Below, in pieces: positions 8,255 to 16,027 of a stretch of DNA of 46,013 bases (within the stretch, counting starts at the first letter, position 1; every line of letters starts with the position of its first letter). A model generated the notes under the pieces. It saw nothing but the letters and a program-made list of their open reading frames with translations. It did not search any database and was not told the DNA's origin. Both the position numbers and the translations under genes were made by a program. The stretch comes from Planctomycetota bacterium (GTDB lineage: Bacteria > Planctomycetota > Planctomycetia > Planctomycetales > Planctomycetaceae): contig JAJRVU010000357.1 of assembly GCA_024277145.1 (NCBI GenBank), positions 1 to 46,013 on the forward strand, given 5' to 3'.

Positions 8255-9742
8255 ATGGGCAAGCCCACAGGCTTCAAAGAGTACAAAAGACAGACACCAT
8301 CAGATCGTGATCCTGCTTTACGAATTCTTGACTGGGAAGAACTCCACACCCATATGCCAACTGAGGAATTACAAACTCAAGGTGCAAGATGTATGAATTG
8401 CGGTGTTCCCTTTTGTCATACTGGTGAAATGATTGCCAACATGGCTGCGGGATGCCCTGTAAATAACCTCATTCCTGAGTGGAACGACTTGATTTACAAC
8501 AATCGCTGGAAAGAAGCTCTTGATCGACTTCACAAAACCAATAACTTTCCTGAATTTACCGGACGCGTCTGCCCTGCTCCATGTGAAGGTTCCTGCGTTT
8601 TGGGAATTATTGAACCCCCAGTGACGATCAAAAATATTGAGTGCTCCATTATTGATCACGGTTTTGAACAAGGCTGGGTCAATCCCGAAATCCCTGAAAC
8701 CAGAACAGATAAAACCGTTGCTATTGTCGGTTCCGGTCCTGCAGGTTTGGCTGCGGCTGCCCAGCTTAATAAAGCAGGACATACTGTCACTGTTTATGAA
8801 CGTGCTGACCGAATTGGTGGATTGCTGATGTATGGCATTCCGAATATGAAACTGGATAAGAAAAAAATTGTCGAACGACGAGTTGCTTTATTGAAAGAAG
8901 CGGGCATCAACTTCCTGACTAATACCGAAATTGGAAAAGATATTCAGGCTGATGAACTCAAAGAGAAATTTGATGCAGTCATTCTTTGCACCGGAGCAAC
9001 CCGACCTCGTGATCTCCCGATTCCCGGACGAGAACTGAAGGGAGTTCATTTTGCAATGGAATTTCTTCACGCTAATACAAAAAGTCTTCTTGATTCGAAT
9101 TTGGAAGATGGAAATTACATCAATGCCAAAAATAAAAATGTAATTGTAATTGGTGGAGGAGATACAGGAAACGATTGCCTGGGAACGTCACTTCGGCATG
9201 GCTGTAAAAGTTTGGTCAATTTTGAAATTGTTCCTCAACCCCCCAATGAAAGAACGGACAACAATCCCTGGCCTCAATGGCCGAAAGTTTTTCGTGTTGA
9301 TTACGGTCACGAAGAATCTGCTACAAAATTTGGAGAAGATCCGAGAGAATTTGAAATTTCAACTGTGGAATTTCTGGATGATGGCAATGGTAACTTGAAA
9401 GGACTCAAAGCCTGCAAAGTTGATTGGTCCAAGCCCCAAAAAGGAGGCGCGCCATTTAGCCCTGTCGAAGGTTCTGAAATCACTTACGATGCTGATCTTG
9501 TCTTGCTTGCAATGGGCTTCCTCGGACCGGAATCGCCCGTGGCAGAACAGCTTGGAGTTGAGCTTGATCCCCGATCCAATTACAAAGCAGAGCACGAACA
9601 TTTCACCACCAATGTTGAGGGAGTCTTTGCTGCTGGTGATTGCAGGCGTGGTCAGTCACTGATTGTCTGGGCGATTAACGAAGGACGAGGCGTTGCCCGA
9701 GAATGTGATCGTTTCCTGATGAAGGAAACATCCTTGCCTTAA
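8255..9742 (+). CDS. gltD: Glutamate synthase small subunit
   Basis: A 495-residue beta subunit of NADPH-glutamate synthase, which takes electrons from NAD(P)H through FAD and [4Fe-4S] clusters to the FMN of GltB. The N-terminal cluster domain shows cysteines at 46, 49, 54 and 67 ([10 protein letters not shown]...GCPVNN) and at 106, 110 and 114 ([10 protein letters not shown]). The first dinucleotide-binding fold has [17 protein letters not shown] (about 155-171), with [19 protein letters not shown] after it. The second has [13 protein letters not shown]. The C-terminal FAD contact is [20 protein letters not shown]. Length and motif order are normal. It is intact, unlike its partner gltB just upstream, which argues that the gltB stop is recent or artefactual. 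Probably co-transcribed with gltB; no terminator lies between them. Confidence 0.96.
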   Translation: MGKPTGFKEYKRQTPSDRDPALRILDWEELHTHMPTEELQTQGARCMNCGVPFCHTGEMIANMAAGCPVNNLIPEWNDLIYNNRWKEALDRLHKTNNFPEFTGRVCPAPCEGSCVLGIIEPPVTIKNIECSIIDHGFEQGWVNPEIPETRTDKTVAIVGSGPAGLAAAAQLNKAGHTVTVYERADRIGGLLMYGIPNMKLDKKKIVERRVALLKEAGINFLTNTEIGKDIQADELKEKFDAVILCTGATRPRDLPIPGRELKGVHFAMEFLHANTKSLLDSNLEDGNYINAKNKNVIVIGGGDTGNDCLGTSLRHGCKSLVNFEIVPQPPNERTDNNPWPQWPKVFRVDYGHEESATKFGEDPREFEISTVEFLDDGNGNLKGLKACKVDWSKPQKGGAPFSPVEGSEITYDADLVLLAMGFLGPESPVAEQLGVELDPRSNYKAEHEHFTTNVEGVFAAGDCRRGQSLIVWAINEGRGVARECDRFLMKETSLP

Positions 9743-10087
9743 AACGGTTACACGAAACATCTTCAGGCATAATGTCCACTATTCCTGTTTGTTCAGTTTT
9801 CAGGATTTTCCAATTAGAGAAAAATGGCAATCTGGCCTGTTTTTTGTGCGAAATCGCAAAGGTATCCTCTTAAAAGAAATCTCATTTGGGATACGATTCT
9901 TCTATTACGGGCTGGCTTTGCACCGTCTCAATGCGTAGCATAAGTAAAGTTTTATATTCAACCAGATGATGAGCAGCCTAATTAGATACCAAAAAACGCA
10001 GATCCTTTGATTTATAAATTTTGGGGCCAGCTAGTCAATCTCCATCTTAATTCTGTGAAACAAGTTTTCCATCTCGGGAGTATTACA
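9743..10087. other. Intergenic region gltD / peroxidase gene
   Basis: About 345 bases with no gene seen. It presumably holds the promoter of the exported peroxidase. A frame open from 10007 extends the downstream gene but starts before the good ribosome site, so it is treated as non-coding leader. No clear hairpin with a T-run follows gltD. Confidence 0.4.
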
Positions 10088-10768
10088 ATGGTCAAATCGG
10101 TCGCTTCTTTCTTTGCGATCCTTGCAGCATTTCTCATCTGCTCAACATCTTATGGTGAGGACTCTGCAACTGCGAAAGACAAAAAACATCCCATCTACTC
10201 GTTGAAAGTCAAGTCTTTAGCTGGTGCTGAAGTTGACCTTTCAAAATACAAAGGAAATGTGCTTCTGATTGTGAATACTGCAAGCTTTTGTGGCGCAACA
10301 AAACAGTATGCAAACCTTGAGAGTCTTCATGAAAAATACAATAAGCAAGGTTTAAAAGTTATGGGGTTCCCCTGTAACCAGTTTGGGAAACAAGAACCAA
10401 AATCTGCTAAAGAAATCCAGGAATTCTGTCAGAAGAACTTTGGAGTTCAGTTTGACATGTTTGAAAAAATTCTTGTGAACAAGAATAAAAATGGAGAAAA
10501 GGGCAAAACTCAATCCCCTCTTTATGAGTACCTCACTTCAAAAGAAGCATTTAAAGCAGACTCGGGTGAAATTCGATGGAATTTTGAAAAGTTCCTGATC
10601 AGCCGGGATGGAAAAGTCATTAGTCGCTTCAGGACATCAATAAAACCAGATGCACCAGAGGTTATTAAAGCGATTGAAACTGAGCTTCAAAAACCTGCCC
10701 CCAAGAAAGAGACACCTGCTGCCCAGCCAGAAAAAAAAGAGGAAGTTTCCGCTAAAGATAAAAAGTAG
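10088..10768 (+). CDS. Exported glutathione-peroxidase-like thiol peroxidase
   Basis: A 226-residue protein. The start at 10088 is chosen because GGGAG lies seven bases upstream and a signal peptide begins right there (MVKSVASFFAILAAFLICST, cleavage near SYG-ED). The mature part is a GPx fold. Peroxidatic Cys68 is in IVNTASFCGATKQY, Gln98 in FPCNQFGKQEP, and Trp164-Asn165 in IRWNFEKFL; together these form the usual Cys/Gln/Trp/Asn set. Cys96 and Cys114 are candidates for a resolving cysteine, so it probably works with thioredoxin-type reductants, as most bacterial Cys-GPx do. The C-terminal 25 residues are a Lys/Pro/Glu-rich tail not found in the core family. Likely periplasmic, removing hydroperoxides. 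A terminator follows. Confidence 0.9.
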   Translation: MVKSVASFFAILAAFLICSTSYGEDSATAKDKKHPIYSLKVKSLAGAEVDLSKYKGNVLLIVNTASFCGATKQYANLESLHEKYNKQGLKVMGFPCNQFGKQEPKSAKEIQEFCQKNFGVQFDMFEKILVNKNKNGEKGKTQSPLYEYLTSKEAFKADSGEIRWNFEKFLISRDGKVISRFRTSIKPDAPEVIKAIETELQKPAPKKETPAAQPEKKEEVSAKDKK

Positions 10769-10809
10769 GTAAAAATAAGAAATAGCACCCAGCTATTAAT
10801 TTAAACAGA

Positions 10810-10845
10810 AGCCTCGAATAATATTGAATTGTTCGGGGCTTTTTT
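10810..10845 (+). terminator. Rho-independent terminator after the peroxidase gene
   Basis: A nine-bp stem with one G-T pair, AGCCTCGAA (10810-10818) with TTCGGGGCT (10832-10840), followed by TTTTT. It lies between two convergent genes. Confidence 0.75.
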
Positions 10846-10846
10846 A

Positions 10847-11230
10847 TTAACCTGTCTCTTCTTCAAACAGGCAAATGTGATCGGGATCCGGCATCTCTTC
10901 AAATTGAACTGCCAGGATCGTTTTTTGATTCTCAAGAATTGCCCGCGCCACCCGGTGCCCACCATCCATTAAAGTACCATCTGAATTCAAGATGACAGGT
11001 ATGCTTAAGTCAGCTTCCTTGATTCGTCTCATATGTTCCACGACTCGTTTGAGTGTTGGTTTTCGTTTTTCATTAAACCACATCACCTTGTCAACTTCTT
11101 TGAGTGTGTCAATTTTAATTTTTTTTTGAGGCAGATCTTTAGCTTTCTCCCATAAGCGATAGACATTCCACTCGTACCTTTGACCATTGATGGTACGTAT
11201 GTGTTTATGTTTTTTATCAGTTTCGCTCAA
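10847..11230 (-). CDS. ParB/sulfiredoxin-fold domain protein
   Basis: A 127-residue protein with TTG start at 11230 and an AAAGG ribosome site about eight bases upstream. The C-terminal half carries the ParB/Srx-fold signature DGGHRVARA (residues 89-97), preceded by a strand and turn (SIPVILNSDGTLM) and followed by ILAVQF. The N-terminal half is basic (KKHKHIRTINGQRYEWNVYRLWEKA) and ends in LKRVVEHMRRIKEAD. There is no HTH or dimer domain of true ParB, and no parA nearby, so a chromosome-segregation role is not supported. Small stand-alone proteins of this fold are often of unknown function, with some acting in nucleotide- or phosphate-dependent chemistry. Family call from the motif only. Confidence 0.7.
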   Translation of the reverse strand: MSETDKKHKHIRTINGQRYEWNVYRLWEKAKDLPQKKIKIDTLKEVDKVMWFNEKRKPTLKRVVEHMRRIKEADLSIPVILNSDGTLMDGGHRVARAILENQKTILAVQFEEMPDPDHICLFEEETG

Positions 11231-12034
11231 CGGAATGACCTTTATGAATCACAGTTTTTATTTTCACAGGGGAAAACAAGTGCAATATTACTTACCAAAT
11301 TTTTGACTATTATCACCTGATTTATAGTATTTCAGACGTAAAAATCGCTGAAATATAATTGTACACATACAAGAACATGAGAGCGAGTTTCATTGGTGTA
11401 TAACAAGCCATAACCTTGAAATAGAGGCTCATCATTTTTAGGACACATTAACAGTAAAAGCAACAGGCACAAAATTGCTCCTCTAATTGTTAATCTAAAG
11501 AACATATAAGTGAGCTTTTATGCAAAAACTGTCTTTTTTAATTGATTTCTTTACACAAAAAGGTTCTCCTATACCTTACGGATTGGGACAGCTTGATTAG
11601 CAAAAACAATTCGGAAAAACATTCTACATACCTACAACTTCATCCATGTATGAATGTCACATATGCCAGAGTGATTAGCACACCAACAAGCGTGCCATTT
11701 GCAAATTGGTATATGACATTCAAAGCTCGACAGAGCACTCTCGAATTATTGTGAGTTCGACCCCTGATTAAACTGGACCAAAACGTGTTGTATTTGGGAA
11801 ACAGGCTGAATATCCGGCATATTTGATCTTCATAATAGTTAGAGATATGCAAACCTCATAACATTAGAAAGATGAGCAGGCTTTTCTTCTCATTTTTTTG
11901 AATTCTATCAATTTATCAGGAATAATTAATGCGTGTGGAGTCTCTTAATAAATGCAGCATTGCGCAATGATTAAGGACTATGAACAATTGTCCGATTCCT
12001 GAGTGGCTTTTGACTGATTAAGGAGTATTAAAAC
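11231..12034. other. Long AT-rich intergenic region
   Basis: About 800 bases without a supportable gene. An inverted repeat TATTTCAG/CTGAAATA lies at 11328-11335 and 11348-11355. A 70-codon frame at 11542-11754 has no ribosome site and no protein-like character. The AAGGAG at the right end belongs to the DUF1501 gene. A tRNA-like string near 11731-11800 was examined and rejected. Confidence 0.4.
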
Positions 12035-13333
12035 ATGGCTAACCGCCGTTCCCGTCGAGACTTCCTACAAGTAGGGTTTGCTGGAGGCATCGGGCTCTCG
12101 CTTGCTGATTTCTTCCGAATCAAAGAAGCTCAGGCTGATCTCAAGGATTATAAAACTGTTGAAGGGACTGCTAAGTCAGTCATATTTATCTATCTTCCCG
12201 GAGGCATGGCACATCAGGAGACATTTGATCCCAAGCCTTATGCTCCTGTTGAATACCGTGGACCTCTCAATTCCATTGAAACGAGTATCCCGGGTGTTCG
12301 ATTTGGCGAGCTCTTAAAAAACACAGCCAAAGTTGCAGATAAAATTGCAATCTGCAGATCAATGACACATGGTGAAGCTGCCCATGAACGTGGCACACAT
12401 AACATGTTCACCGGGTATCGCCCCAGCCCTGCTCTCCTGTTTCCAAGTATGGGTAGTGTAATTACTCACGAATACGAACCGAGAAACAATTTACCTCAGT
12501 ATGTTTGTATCCCTAACCAGCCAAACGTATTTGCAGGAACCGGATATTTAAGTTCTTCATTTGCTCCTTTCAGTCTTGGTGCAGATCCTGCTCAAAAAGG
12601 TTTTAAGGTTCGTGATCTGAATTTGCCCAATGGCGTTACGAATGAACGTTCTACCAGAAGACGTTCTATCCTTGAAGCAGTCAATAATCATTTTGTGACA
12701 AAGGAAAAATCGGATTCACTCGATGCTGTTGACACATTTTATAAACGTGCTTACAGCATGATCAGTTCACAGAAAGCTCGTGAGGCTTTTGATCTTGAAA
12801 AAGAACCTGCAAAACTTCGAGACGAATATGGACGAGGAACAGCTGGTGCTCGCATGTTACTGGCTCGTCGGTTGTGTGAAGCGGGTGCCCGTTTCGTCAC
12901 TTTAACTTATGGTGGCTGGGACATGCACGATAACATTGCAGGATCCATGAAGCGTCAACTTCCCCCGTTTGATCAAGCTTTTGCAGCCCTGATTCGCGAT
13001 CTTTCCCAACGAGGGCTTCTGGATAGCACACTTGTTTGCGTTGCATCAGAATTCGGTCGAACTGCAAAAATCAATGCAACAGCTGGTCGTGATCATTGGC
13101 CGAAAGTCTTCAGTGTGATTCTTGCAGGTGGAGGCATTAAAGGTGGACAGGTTTATGGTTCGTCCAACTCAACTGCATCTGAGCCTGAAGAAGATGCTCT
13201 CACTGTACAGGATTGGGCATCCACTATTTATCACTGCATTGGAATTAATTCTGACAAAGAACTGCTGGCCCCTGGTGATCGGCCAATTGAAATTGTCAAA
13301 GGCGGAAAAGTTCGTAAAGAATTACTCGCTTAA
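12035..13333 (+). CDS. Tat-exported DUF1501 family protein
   Basis: A 432-residue protein, ATG at 12035 with AAGGAG ten bases upstream. The N-terminus is a twin-arginine signal (RRSRRDFLQVGFAGGIGLSLADFF). The rest matches DUF1501, an alkaline-phosphatase-superfamily fold very abundant in planctomycetes. Visible landmarks are VIFIYLPGGMAHQETFDPKP near residues 48-67, GEAAHERGTHNMFTGYRPSP, the GARFVTLTYGGWDMHDN segment, and SEFGRTAKIN with GRDHWPKVF. The Asp/His-rich GGWDMHDN and GRDHWP motifs are probable metal-site residues. First gene of a four-gene plus-strand run (DUF1501, PPC, DUF1549/1553, cytochrome-WD40) with gaps of 110-130 bases, a common planctomycete association. Exact substrate unknown. 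Confidence 0.92.
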   Translation: MANRRSRRDFLQVGFAGGIGLSLADFFRIKEAQADLKDYKTVEGTAKSVIFIYLPGGMAHQETFDPKPYAPVEYRGPLNSIETSIPGVRFGELLKNTAKVADKIAICRSMTHGEAAHERGTHNMFTGYRPSPALLFPSMGSVITHEYEPRNNLPQYVCIPNQPNVFAGTGYLSSSFAPFSLGADPAQKGFKVRDLNLPNGVTNERSTRRRSILEAVNNHFVTKEKSDSLDAVDTFYKRAYSMISSQKAREAFDLEKEPAKLRDEYGRGTAGARMLLARRLCEAGARFVTLTYGGWDMHDNIAGSMKRQLPPFDQAFAALIRDLSQRGLLDSTLVCVASEFGRTAKINATAGRDHWPKVFSVILAGGGIKGGQVYGSSNSTASEPEEDALTVQDWASTIYHCIGINSDKELLAPGDRPIEIVKGGKVRKELLA

Positions 13334-13460
13334 GTAAAATGAATAGAAAATAACAATCACCTTCAATAATTCAGGTTGAGGGTGATTGATCTATTCTCAA
13401 ACATCGTGACTTTTATTTTTCTGACTCTCATTGTTAAGCGATTTGCTTCGGAGCCTATTG

Positions 13461-15914
13461 ATGAAACAGACAACTTCCAAGATTTTACTCCTGTTAACTT
13501 TCGTTGCGACATCTGTTTTTTCCAATCTGGTAATCCAGGCTGCATCTCCAAGACTGAGCATCATCACACCCCGAAGTATTCAAAGGGGAGTCGAAACGGA
13601 TGTTGTATTTTCCGGCTCCATTCTTAAAGATGCACAGGAAGTCTTCTTCTATTCACCCGGTCTTTCTGTAACCAAACTGGAAGCCATCAATGCCAACAGT
13701 TTTAAAGCAAAAGTCAAAGTGGCTGCTGATTGCAGGCTGGGTGAACATACTGCCCAGGTCAGGACAGCAACGGGAATTTCTGATTACCGAACAATCTTTG
13801 TGAGTGCATTGCCTTTAGTTAATGAAAAAGAACCGAACAGCGATTTTAAAACACCTCAAAAAATTAATTTGAATGTGACGGTTCATGGAATCGTCCAGAA
13901 TGAAGATGTCGATTATTTTTCTGTCGATATGAAAAAAGGGCAAAGGCTTTCTGTTGAAATTGAAGGAATGAGACTTGGAAACACCATGTTCGATCCGTTT
14001 GTTGCCATCCTGGACAGTAAACGTTTTGAACTGGCCTCTGCAGATGACACTCCTTTACTCAAACAGGATGCAGCTACTTCTGTTATTGTTCCTGCAGACG
14101 GTACGTACATTATTGAAGTACGGGAATCAGCTTATGCGGGAAATGGAAACTGTCGGTACTGTGTTCATATTGGAACATTTCCTCGGCCTACATCGGTCTA
14201 TCCTGCAGGTGGACAAATTGGAACAAAACTGGAAGTGAAATTCCTGGGAGATTCAGCTGGAGAAATGAAACAGTCTGTTGACCTTCCTAAAACCCGCATC
14301 GAAGAATTTGGCCTTTTTGCACAAACAAAAGATGGAATCTCTCCTTCGCATAACCCGTTCCGATTATTTGAACATGGAAATATTCTGGAAGTTGAACCGA
14401 ATAATAATCTGGCAACAGCTACACCTTCAGAACTCCCCAAAGCCTTTAACGGAATTATTTCTGAACCGAACGATGCAGACTACTTCAAGTTCAAAGCAAA
14501 AAAAGGTGTTGTTTATGAAATAGAATGTTATGCACGTCGAATTCGGTCCCCCCTTGATTCTGTCATGTACCTTTATAATTCTAAAGGGAAACAACTCCTT
14601 TCCAATGATGACTCTCGCAGGCCAGACAGCTATTTTCGTTTTACGGTTCCTGCAGATGATGAATACACAATAATGGTTAAAGACCATCTCAATCGAGGTG
14701 GAGCCAATTTTGTTTATCGCATTGAAGCGTCTCCGATTAAAGCGAGCCTCAAAGTTCAGATTCCACGAGTGGCACGATACCAACAATATCGCCAGCAGAT
14801 TTTTGTTCCCAAAGGGGGACGATATGCAACGGTCATGAATATCGGACGATCCAATTTTGGTGGTGAGGTAATTCTTGATCCTAAATCTCTTCCGAAAGGA
14901 ATCACGATGCATACAGAACCGGTCAAAGCGGACATGAGTTCTGTTGCTGTCGTTTTTGAAGCTTCCGCAGATGCTCCTGTCGGGGGTGCACTCATAGATT
15001 TCCAGGCAAGACACGTCAATGAAAAGACTGGCATCTTTGGCCATTTTTATAATCGTGGAGATTTTGTGATTGCTCAACCGGGTCAGTCATTATACAGCTG
15101 GAAAGATGTCAATCGTATTCCGGTTGCTGTTGTGAACGAGCTTCCATTTAGTATCGAAATTGTTCAACCGAAAGTTCCACTGGTGCAAAACGGCTCCATG
15201 CAACTCAAAGTAATTGCCCATCGAAATAAAGGGTTTGATGCTCCGATCAATGTTCAGTTTCCCTTCAGGCCCCCCGGAGTGGGAGCCCCTTCTTCAGTGA
15301 ATATCCCAAAAGGGAAGAACGAAGTGCTTATTCCTTTGAATGCCAACGGCAAGGCAAGGGTTCGAAAATGGAAAGTCTTTGCATTAGGCTCAGCTAATGT
15401 TGGTGGTTCAGGTTGGTGCTCATCTCAATTGGCCACTTTGGAGATCGCTGCTCCTTACATTCAAATCACAATGGATCGCGCTGCTGCTGAATTAGGACAG
15501 GAAACCGAACTGCTGTGCAAACTTGAAAAGCAAAAAGATTTCCCCGGCAATGCAAAAGTCCAATTGATCGGACTTCCTCATAAAGTAACCGCACCTCAAT
15601 TGGAATTTAACAAAGATTCAAAGGAACTTGTTTTTAAAATTAAAATTGATAAAGCAAGCCCTGCAGGAAAACATGGCAATATCCGATGCCAGATTGTAAT
15701 TATTGAAAATAACGAACCTGTATTACAGTACCAGGGCTCCACACAACTGAGAATTGATAAACCATTACCTCCAAAACCAAATACCAAGCCCAAACCCAAA
15801 CCCAAACCAAAGGCAGTCGCCAAAGTGAACGCTCCTAAAAAACCGGCTCCACGAAGGCTCACCCGACTAGAAAAACTTCGCCTGGAAGTTAAAGAACGAG
15901 TTGATGAAAACTGA
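13461..15914 (+). CDS. Exported protein with two PPC domains
   Basis: An 817-residue protein. ATG at 13461 with GGAG seven bases upstream is preferred to a TTG at 13431. The signal peptide is about residues 1-28 (MKQTTSKILLLLTFVATSVF). An Ig/IPT-like domain follows (LSIITPRSIQRGVETDVVFSG). Two bacterial pre-peptidase C-terminal (PPC) domains are seen. The first begins near EKEPNSDFKTPQ and contains DVDYFSVDMKKGQ. The second begins VEPNNNLATATP and contains DADYFKFKAKKG and GVVYEIECYARR. Further Ig-like repeats fill the C-terminal half. The end is a Lys/Pro tail (KPNTKPKPKPKPKAVAKV). There is no protease domain. Such proteins are common beside DUF1501 and DUF1549/1553 genes and are probably periplasmic or surface binding proteins. 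Second gene of the cluster. Confidence 0.9.
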   Translation: MKQTTSKILLLLTFVATSVFSNLVIQAASPRLSIITPRSIQRGVETDVVFSGSILKDAQEVFFYSPGLSVTKLEAINANSFKAKVKVAADCRLGEHTAQVRTATGISDYRTIFVSALPLVNEKEPNSDFKTPQKINLNVTVHGIVQNEDVDYFSVDMKKGQRLSVEIEGMRLGNTMFDPFVAILDSKRFELASADDTPLLKQDAATSVIVPADGTYIIEVRESAYAGNGNCRYCVHIGTFPRPTSVYPAGGQIGTKLEVKFLGDSAGEMKQSVDLPKTRIEEFGLFAQTKDGISPSHNPFRLFEHGNILEVEPNNNLATATPSELPKAFNGIISEPNDADYFKFKAKKGVVYEIECYARRIRSPLDSVMYLYNSKGKQLLSNDDSRRPDSYFRFTVPADDEYTIMVKDHLNRGGANFVYRIEASPIKASLKVQIPRVARYQQYRQQIFVPKGGRYATVMNIGRSNFGGEVILDPKSLPKGITMHTEPVKADMSSVAVVFEASADAPVGGALIDFQARHVNEKTGIFGHFYNRGDFVIAQPGQSLYSWKDVNRIPVAVVNELPFSIEIVQPKVPLVQNGSMQLKVIAHRNKGFDAPINVQFPFRPPGVGAPSSVNIPKGKNEVLIPLNANGKARVRKWKVFALGSANVGGSGWCSSQLATLEIAAPYIQITMDRAAAELGQETELLCKLEKQKDFPGNAKVQLIGLPHKVTAPQLEFNKDSKELVFKIKIDKASPAGKHGNIRCQIVIIENNEPVLQYQGSTQLRIDKPLPPKPNTKPKPKPKPKAVAKVNAPKKPAPRRLTRLEKLRLEVKERVDEN

Positions 15915-16027
15915 ATATTAATTTGTTAAATATTTAAGCAAGAGAAGATACTTTAAAAATTAACACCCTTGTATTTCATGTTTGATTGAAATGCATGAAA
16001 ACAATAAATTGATAAGGTCCGGCAATC

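Noticed and set aside
10007-10087. Upstream extension of the peroxidase gene
   Set aside because: The extra residues precede a good GGGAG site and a complete signal peptide that begins at 10088.
11542-11754. 70-codon open frame in the AT-rich gap
   Set aside because: No ribosome site, no protein-like pattern, and an equally long antisense frame over the same bases.
11731-11800. tRNA-like string (GCTCGACAGAGC, then GAGTTCGACCCC, ending ACCA)
   Set aside because: D-arm and T-loop look-alikes are present but acceptor and anticodon stems do not pair; no credible cloverleaf.
14427-15077. 216-codon minus-strand open frame
   Set aside because: Lies fully inside the PPC-domain gene, has no ribosome site and reads as a shadow frame.
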